45,696 nt of DNA. Origin: Syntrophales bacterium (GTDB lineage Bacteria; Desulfobacterota; Syntrophia; Syntrophales; JADFWA01). A program made the translations under genes and the position numbers. Below, in pieces: positions 41,710 through 45,696 of this stretch (the first letter of the stretch is position 1; each line of letters begins with the position of its first letter). The stretch is taken from positions 1 to 45,696 of the forward strand of contig JAUSPI010000080.1 in the NCBI GenBank assembly GCA_030655775.1, in the 5' to 3' direction. The notes beneath the pieces were generated by a model. The model was given only the letters and a program-made list of their open reading frames with translations, did not search any database and had not been told where the DNA came from.

Positions 41710-42529
41710 GAACTATTTGAACGGCCTGAAACTTTTTGTGATCTGGCTTGATGTGCCGATTGAGGAAACTACACACCGGAAGATTGTTGCGTATATGGAT
41801 TATCTCCTCGGCAAACGGTTAAAGCCAAAGACGGTAAACTGTTATCTCAACAGTGTATGTCAGTTTTATCACTACCTCTCGGAAGAAGAGGAAGTCCCGA
41901 TCGTGAACCCTGTCAGGAAACCGAATATCATGAAGCTTCCCCGGGGGCTTCCAAAACATCTCAGAGAAGAGCAAATAGAGCTCCTCTTCAATAATCTGAA
42001 AGGGCGCAGGGATCAAGCCATGTTTACGCTCATGCTCCGATGCGGATTACGAGTAGAAGAAGTGGCCCATCTTTTCCTCAGTGATATTGATCTTAAACGC
42101 AGGATATTGTTTATTCAGGATGGCAAGGGTGCAAAAGATCGGATTGTCTATATCAGCAATGACGCCCTTGCTGCTCTTCTGGAGTACCTCAGGGTGAGAC
42201 CTGCAAATAAAGTAAAAAAGGTTTTTCTGGTAGCGAAAGGGCCTCTTACCGGTCAACCTTTATCCATTCGCGGTATACAGAAACGGATGGAATATTATGC
42301 CCGCAAAACAGGTTTAAGAATCTCCTGTCACCATCTTCGCCATACGATGGCCACGCAGATGTTGAATGCGGATGCTGGTCTGTCTACCATCCAGGATCTC
42401 TTGGGACATAACTCTATCAGGACAACACAACGGTACTGCCGGGTATCAAACCTCAAAGTACAGAGAGATTACTACAAAGCAATGGAGGTGATCATGCAAC
42501 GAACGGCTGGCAACCCAGATAATCCTTGA
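41633..42529 (+). CDS. Tyrosine recombinase 2
   Basis: This 298-residue XerC/D-sized protein has a SAM-like N-terminal domain (R-R-N-V-S-P-N-T-V-K-N-Y) and a catalytic domain with M-L-R-C-G-L-R-V-E-E-V-A, H-H-L-R-H-T-M-A-T-Q-M-L and L-G-H-N-S-I-R-T-T-Q-R-Y. The active site is complete. The frame begins inside the end of recombinase 1; a start at the second Met (41636, ATGGACATT) follows gggggag and is slightly better placed. The pair probably acts together, as in transposons with multiple tyrosine recombinases. Confidence 0.9.
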   Translation: MMDIIDAIIRYRRFLKRRNVSPNTVKNYLNGLKLFVIWLDVPIEETTHRKIVAYMDYLLGKRLKPKTVNCYLNSVCQFYHYLSEEEEVPIVNPVRKPNIMKLPRGLPKHLREEQIELLFNNLKGRRDQAMFTLMLRCGLRVEEVAHLFLSDIDLKRRILFIQDGKGAKDRIVYISNDALAALLEYLRVRPANKVKKVFLVAKGPLTGQPLSIRGIQKRMEYYARKTGLRISCHHLRHTMATQMLNADAGLSTIQDLLGHNSIRTTQRYCRVSNLKVQRDYYKAMEVIMQRTAGNPDNP

Positions 42530-43120
42530 CGAAAGAACGAAACTATGAAACCTTAAACATAACTCAACATATTAATATCAATAGAGAAAACAGATTATGT
42601 TACGTATAGGTAGGTGGCGTTAATAACCGGCGCATTTCATTTTTTCTTCGATCACATCTGCACAGTATGGGTTGAAAGCTGCTACAAAATCGCATCGGTC
42701 TTACTTACTGACTTCAATAAATAATGGGTTCTCGGTACAGTCAAGGGTGTTGATAAGTAGGTGAATGCAATGTGTACCTCTAACCCTTCAAAAAGAGTAT
42801 TTTTAAGATATCGTGTATTATCTTAAAAATACCATTTTCAGGCAAAAATCCAATCAAAAATTAAAAGGCGTGGAGAGCATTTTTCTTAAACCCGAGTCTG
42901 GAGTGTGGCAAGCTCTTATCACTTTTTGTTTCCCTATCAACAGTGATGCTATTAAACGAATAGCACTATTCCGATTTTATGTGCCGGATTATCCTTGATT
43001 TTTTAATTTTGCCTGCTATATTGTCTGTAATCGAAAAATGGGGTGTTGTACCGCACATTTTGCGGTGTTTGGGTCTTTATACAAGATACATATAAACCCA
43101 TTGTTAAGCAGAGAAACATT

Positions 43121-43723
43121 ATGACAAATAAATCAATGAAAATGAATGTAATGATATCTGACCACCCAGAGTACGCCAAATACATCGCCAATATAATTAC
43201 AACTTGGAACTCAACGGAGCATGCACTTGGTTCTGTCTTTGCGATAGTTGTCGGAACTGATCCTTGGCACTCAGGTCGTATTCTTGGCGCTATTGCCAAT
43301 AGTGGCGCGAAGCTTGCCCTTGTTGAGTCTGCCGGCAAATACACTCTTGAATACAGCCCCCTCCTCGAAGAGTTCAATAATTTAATTGCCGAGCTAAAAA
43401 CTATTATTAAGTCAAGAAATACTTATGCCCATGGTGTTTACGCCATCGACAACAAAGGGCGCTTGAATATTCTTAGGCAAGGGCGAGACTGGACTAATCA
43501 AAAAGGACGAAAACTCCTTAATATGAAACAACTAAAAGACCAATGGCAGAAAAGCATCAAGGCATTCAATAACGTCATTCGTTTCCATAATTTACTTTGT
43601 CAAGAGATGCCTCAATCTCCATCTTCCGTATGGCTATATAGATGCCAGACACAAGCTCGTCATTATCAAACCCACACACCAGATCAACAACCTGTGCTGG
43701 AGTCGAACGATATAAAGCCATAA
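43121..43723 (+). CDS. HEPN-like protein
   Basis: This helical protein of about 200 residues includes A-N-I-I-T-T-W-N-S-T-E-H-A-L-G-S-V-F-A-I in the N-terminal half and K-S-R-N-T-Y-A-H-G-V-Y near residues 107-117, which contains R-x4-H, the signature of many HEPN ribonucleases. A frame from 43043 is open, but the ATG at 43121 (M-T-N-K-S-M-K) is more credible. HEPN proteins often act as toxins or abortive-infection nucleases; no nucleotidyltransferase partner follows. The gap 42610-43120 holds no gene I can support. Confidence 0.55.
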   Translation: MTNKSMKMNVMISDHPEYAKYIANIITTWNSTEHALGSVFAIVVGTDPWHSGRILGAIANSGAKLALVESAGKYTLEYSPLLEEFNNLIAELKTIIKSRNTYAHGVYAIDNKGRLNILRQGRDWTNQKGRKLLNMKQLKDQWQKSIKAFNNVIRFHNLLCQEMPQSPSSVWLYRCQTQARHYQTHTPDQQPVLESNDIKP

Positions 43724-43757
43724 TTCCGCACTGAATCATCTTAGGAGTATTTTTTAT

Positions 43758-43952
43758 ATGTTTATCCAAAGCATCCACCTAACCACAACAATGTTATCAA
43801 ACAACAAGAAGCGATTCAAAGAATCCAGCAAACCGAGAAACCCGCCCAACCAAAAAATTAAGCCTACCCCAAGAGGCTCGGGCACTTGCCGTCAGGGCGT
43901 ACCTCGTGGGCAAGTTATCTTCAATGGCAAAACGCTATTTCAGCCTCATTAA
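43758..43952 (+). CDS. Doubtful small ORF or gene debris
   Basis: This 64-codon frame has taggag 10 bases before the ATG. The stretch 43745-43982 also carries coding-like fragments in the two other frames: N-N-V-I-K-Q-Q-E-A-I-Q-R-I-Q-Q-T-E-K-P, then Q-E-A-R-A-L-A-V-R-A-Y-L-V-G-K-L ending in a TGA that overlaps the next gene's ATG. This pattern fits a frameshifted former gene coupled to its neighbour better than an intact 64-residue protein. Confidence 0.3.
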   Translation: MFIQSIHLTTTMLSNNKKRFKESSKPRNPPNQKIKPTPRGSGTCRQGVPRGQVIFNGKTLFQPH

Positions 43953-43979
43953 GAGTGAGGTTGTCGAAAGAGGAATCCT

Positions 43980-44762
43980 ATGACTAATGAAGCTATTTCT
44001 TACACTACGATAATTATTTCTATAGTCGGTGTTGTTTTTGCTTTTTTCGCTGGTTTTTTTAGGCTGTTTCGTCGTAACAAGAATGCTATTATTGAACTAC
44101 TTAATGAAAGAGTCAGACAACTTGAAAATCCCACAACAGATATCATCACAAAACAGCTTACAGAAAGGTTAGCGGGAGCCCATACGGAAATTGTAAAACT
44201 GAAAGAAGAACAGATAAGAACAGATTTTAAAAATACCGCTCTTCAAGAATTAGGGAATATAACTGAGCAAACAATAGGATTACAAAAAAGAATACAAATC
44301 CTGCAAAACATAGATCCTATGATTGAAAAAGCATTTTCTTTCCCCGCCACCGCTGTGCCTTCCAAGGATCCACCTACTATAAATGATGATGAAGAAGGAG
44401 AATGGGAGCTATCGGTTCGATATATTACAAGTGACTCAAGTGAAAAAGATGTTCAACTGATTTCAGTTGAGGAGGCTAAATACACATTTCATCAGGGAAA
44501 TGTTAAGATCTTCTTTGATTTTTCGGTTGATTTAAAAAAAGTGCCAAGTGGAAGTGCTCTGGCTATTGGAGGGGTACCATTTAGGATTGATAGTAGGAAT
44601 GTCTACGAGTTTAAAGTCCGTCAAACTGGACTTAATCATAGTGAGGATTTAACGTTTTCGCCAAGATACGGTGATACCTCGTTTGATTTGTTATATGTTA
44701 CCGATGGCAGTGAAGGTTCTGTGAGATTCTGGGGCTATATTGCGTATGATGGCGCCCAATAA
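43980..44762 (+). CDS. Membrane-anchored coiled-coil protein of unknown function
   Basis: This 260-residue protein has an N-terminal transmembrane helix (about residues 9-27, T-I-I-I-S-I-V-G-V-V-F-A-F-F-A-G-F-F) followed by R-L-F-R-R-N-K and a coiled coil (about 35-110). A flexible D-D-E-E-G-E linker leads to a beta-rich C-terminal domain (W-E-L-S-V-R-Y-I-T to the end). No family recognised. The start overlaps the stop of a short upstream frame. Confidence 0.6.
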   Translation: MTNEAISYTTIIISIVGVVFAFFAGFFRLFRRNKNAIIELLNERVRQLENPTTDIITKQLTERLAGAHTEIVKLKEEQIRTDFKNTALQELGNITEQTIGLQKRIQILQNIDPMIEKAFSFPATAVPSKDPPTINDDEEGEWELSVRYITSDSSEKDVQLISVEEAKYTFHQGNVKIFFDFSVDLKKVPSGSALAIGGVPFRIDSRNVYEFKVRQTGLNHSEDLTFSPRYGDTSFDLLYVTDGSEGSVRFWGYIAYDGAQ

Positions 44763-44863
44763 GTTTTGTGGAATTAGCCTGATCCCTGACAATTAAGGGA
44801 AAAGGGCAAATCTGCTCTTAACTCATCATTGTTTGTTCCCATAAATTGCGTACAGGAAATCAC

Positions 44864-45304
44864 ATGGTAGACATTAACTTAATAATATCAGCTGCCCTTT
44901 CCAGCATTAAAACGGCGACAGAGATCACAAAATTTTTCCGCGAGAATAAAATGTCGATTGAGAAAGCAGAAATAAAGTTTAAGCTATCTGATTTAGTTAG
45001 TACTTTGGCAGATGCAAAAATTCAAATTGTTGATGTCCAAGAAGCACTTCAAGAAAAAGACAAACGAATAGCTGAGCTTGAGGAGGCATTTCAATCCAAA
45101 GACAAATTGGTCCGCCCTCCTTACTATGATGCCTACTATAAGATTGATGAGAAAGGCGAGCCAATCGGGATTCCGTTGTGTTTGAGTTGCTGGGAAAACC
45201 GCCATAAGCAATGTCAGCTAGTGCTTTCTTCAAAAAAGCAACATGTACATGTTTGTACGGCTTGCGACCAGGAATATCTATATCGTAAAACACCAGACAT
45301 TTAA
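44864..45304 (+). CDS. Coiled-coil zinc-finger protein of unknown function
   Basis: In this protein of about 146 residues the N-terminal half has a helix (I-S-A-A-L-S-S-I-K-T-A-T-E-I-T-K) and a coiled coil with E-A-L-Q-E-K-D-K-R-I-A-E-L-E. The C-terminal part carries Y-Y-D-A-Y-Y, then C-L-S-C...C-T-A-C, a likely single zinc site, with P-L-C-L-S-C-W-E-N. I recognise the R-P-P-Y-Y-D...P-L-C-x-x-C-W-E arrangement as a recurrent orphan family without known function. The open frame extends upstream to 44846, but the ATG at 44864 is preferred. The remaining 45305-45696 shows no gene or structure I can support. Confidence 0.6.
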   Translation: MVDINLIISAALSSIKTATEITKFFRENKMSIEKAEIKFKLSDLVSTLADAKIQIVDVQEALQEKDKRIAELEEAFQSKDKLVRPPYYDAYYKIDEKGEPIGIPLCLSCWENRHKQCQLVLSSKKQHVHVCTACDQEYLYRKTPDI

Positions 45305-45696
45305 CCTACGCAACGGTAAGAAAACGCGTAATCGTGCAAATGCACTGGGATCCCAAGGGGTTAAGTCTACTTTTAACTTATGTTTTAGCCTCTGATACGG
45401 AATTCCGGGGCATTACACTTGATTTTTGACTTAACTGCTAATTTACAAAGTCGCTTTAACCTTAAACCAGTAATCTAATCGTATTTCCAGATATGGATCA
45501 CATCTCGTAACTTCGCTGTCAATTCTTAAATTGCATACAGCTGCTATAGCTCTGCCTTGGGTTTGGGATCAGTAAGTAAACGAATCGTCAGATAGTGTGC
45601 AATAACATACATATACACCGGTATTAAAAAACAGGCGTGTGTCTACAAAATCAGGGGGTGTTTTTACAGTTTTTCGAGTTCGAAGGCTATGTTGGG

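Larger units (their letters stand above)
40455..42609. mobile_element. Two-recombinase element bounded by 12-bp inverted repeats
   Basis: ctatacgtaaca (40455-40466) and its exact inverse tgttacgtatag (42598-42609) enclose two overlapping tyrosine recombinase genes and nothing else. The layout recalls RIT elements (three tandem recombinases with terminal inverted repeats), but only two genes are present. It could instead be an integration module of the island. Repeat length alone is modest evidence. Confidence 0.5.

Noticed and set aside
13459-42763. Several further gtaggtg heptamers around the recombinase and operon ends
   Set aside because: A heptamer is expected a few times by chance in a window this size; only the 16-base match is reported.

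Overview
The window is accessory DNA from a Gram-negative bacterium, most likely Desulfobacterota (deltaproteobacterial) or Nitrospirota. This is inferred from the dispersed palindromic repeats near position 1, the CCCCCCTTT-type repeats that encode PPFxKGG peptides, and the tmRNA-type 3' end; no phylogenetic marker gene is present. 

Layout. Positions 1-2000 hold palindromic repeats and a Wzz-type chain-length determinant with internal coiled-coil repeats. Positions 2.0-4.9 kb hold a MazEF-type toxin-antitoxin pair, an LhgO-type FAD oxidoreductase carrying an in-frame palindromic insertion, a RAYT transposase unit bounded by perfect 21-bp inverted repeats, and the 3' end of a tmRNA, which may be an integration-site remnant. 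Positions 5.3-13.4 kb are an AT-rich patchwork of orphan genes: an OLD-type ATPase/nuclease, two PD-(D/E)XK-like proteins, a DUF2971 protein and several unknowns. Many end in integron-like attC hairpins, but no integron integrase is visible. 

The centrepiece is a minus-strand operon of about 26 kb, from a promoter/leader near 40.28 kb to a terminator near 13.9 kb. In transcription order it encodes a 28-codon leader ORF laid over a terminator-like hairpin, a DrmD-like SNF2 helicase, a 1575-aa adenine methyltransferase, a zinc-ribbon protein, a Shedu-type (DUF4263) nuclease, an HNH nuclease, a 1850-aa GHKL-ATPase/DUF3883 protein, an AlbA_2/Schlafen-like ATP-binding protein, a 44-codon coupled ORF, a 2110-aa YprA/DruE-type DEAD helicase with MZB (DUF1998) and Vsr-like domains, a UvrD helicase with a RelE-like N-terminus, and a 60-aa zinc protein. 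The set looks like an antiviral system related to DISARM class 1 (SNF2 helicase plus methylase) and Druantia (DruE-type helicase), with Shedu and HNH nucleases built in. The canonical drmB and drmC genes are not seen. From memory, comparative genomics has recently proposed DISARM-related arrays built on YprA helicases (called ARMADA); I cannot check whether this locus belongs there. 

Two unusual structures stand out. The 3' end of the methyltransferase gene is partly repeated directly before the GHKL gene and again before the AlbA_2 gene, as if modules were inserted one after another behind the methylase. The operon's promoter-leader-terminator block also has a diverged, inverted copy at 10.07-10.28 kb. 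Downstream of the operon promoter (40.5-42.5 kb) lies a pair of overlapping tyrosine recombinases bounded by 12-bp inverted repeats. The right end (43-45.7 kb) holds a HEPN-like protein and two further unknown proteins.
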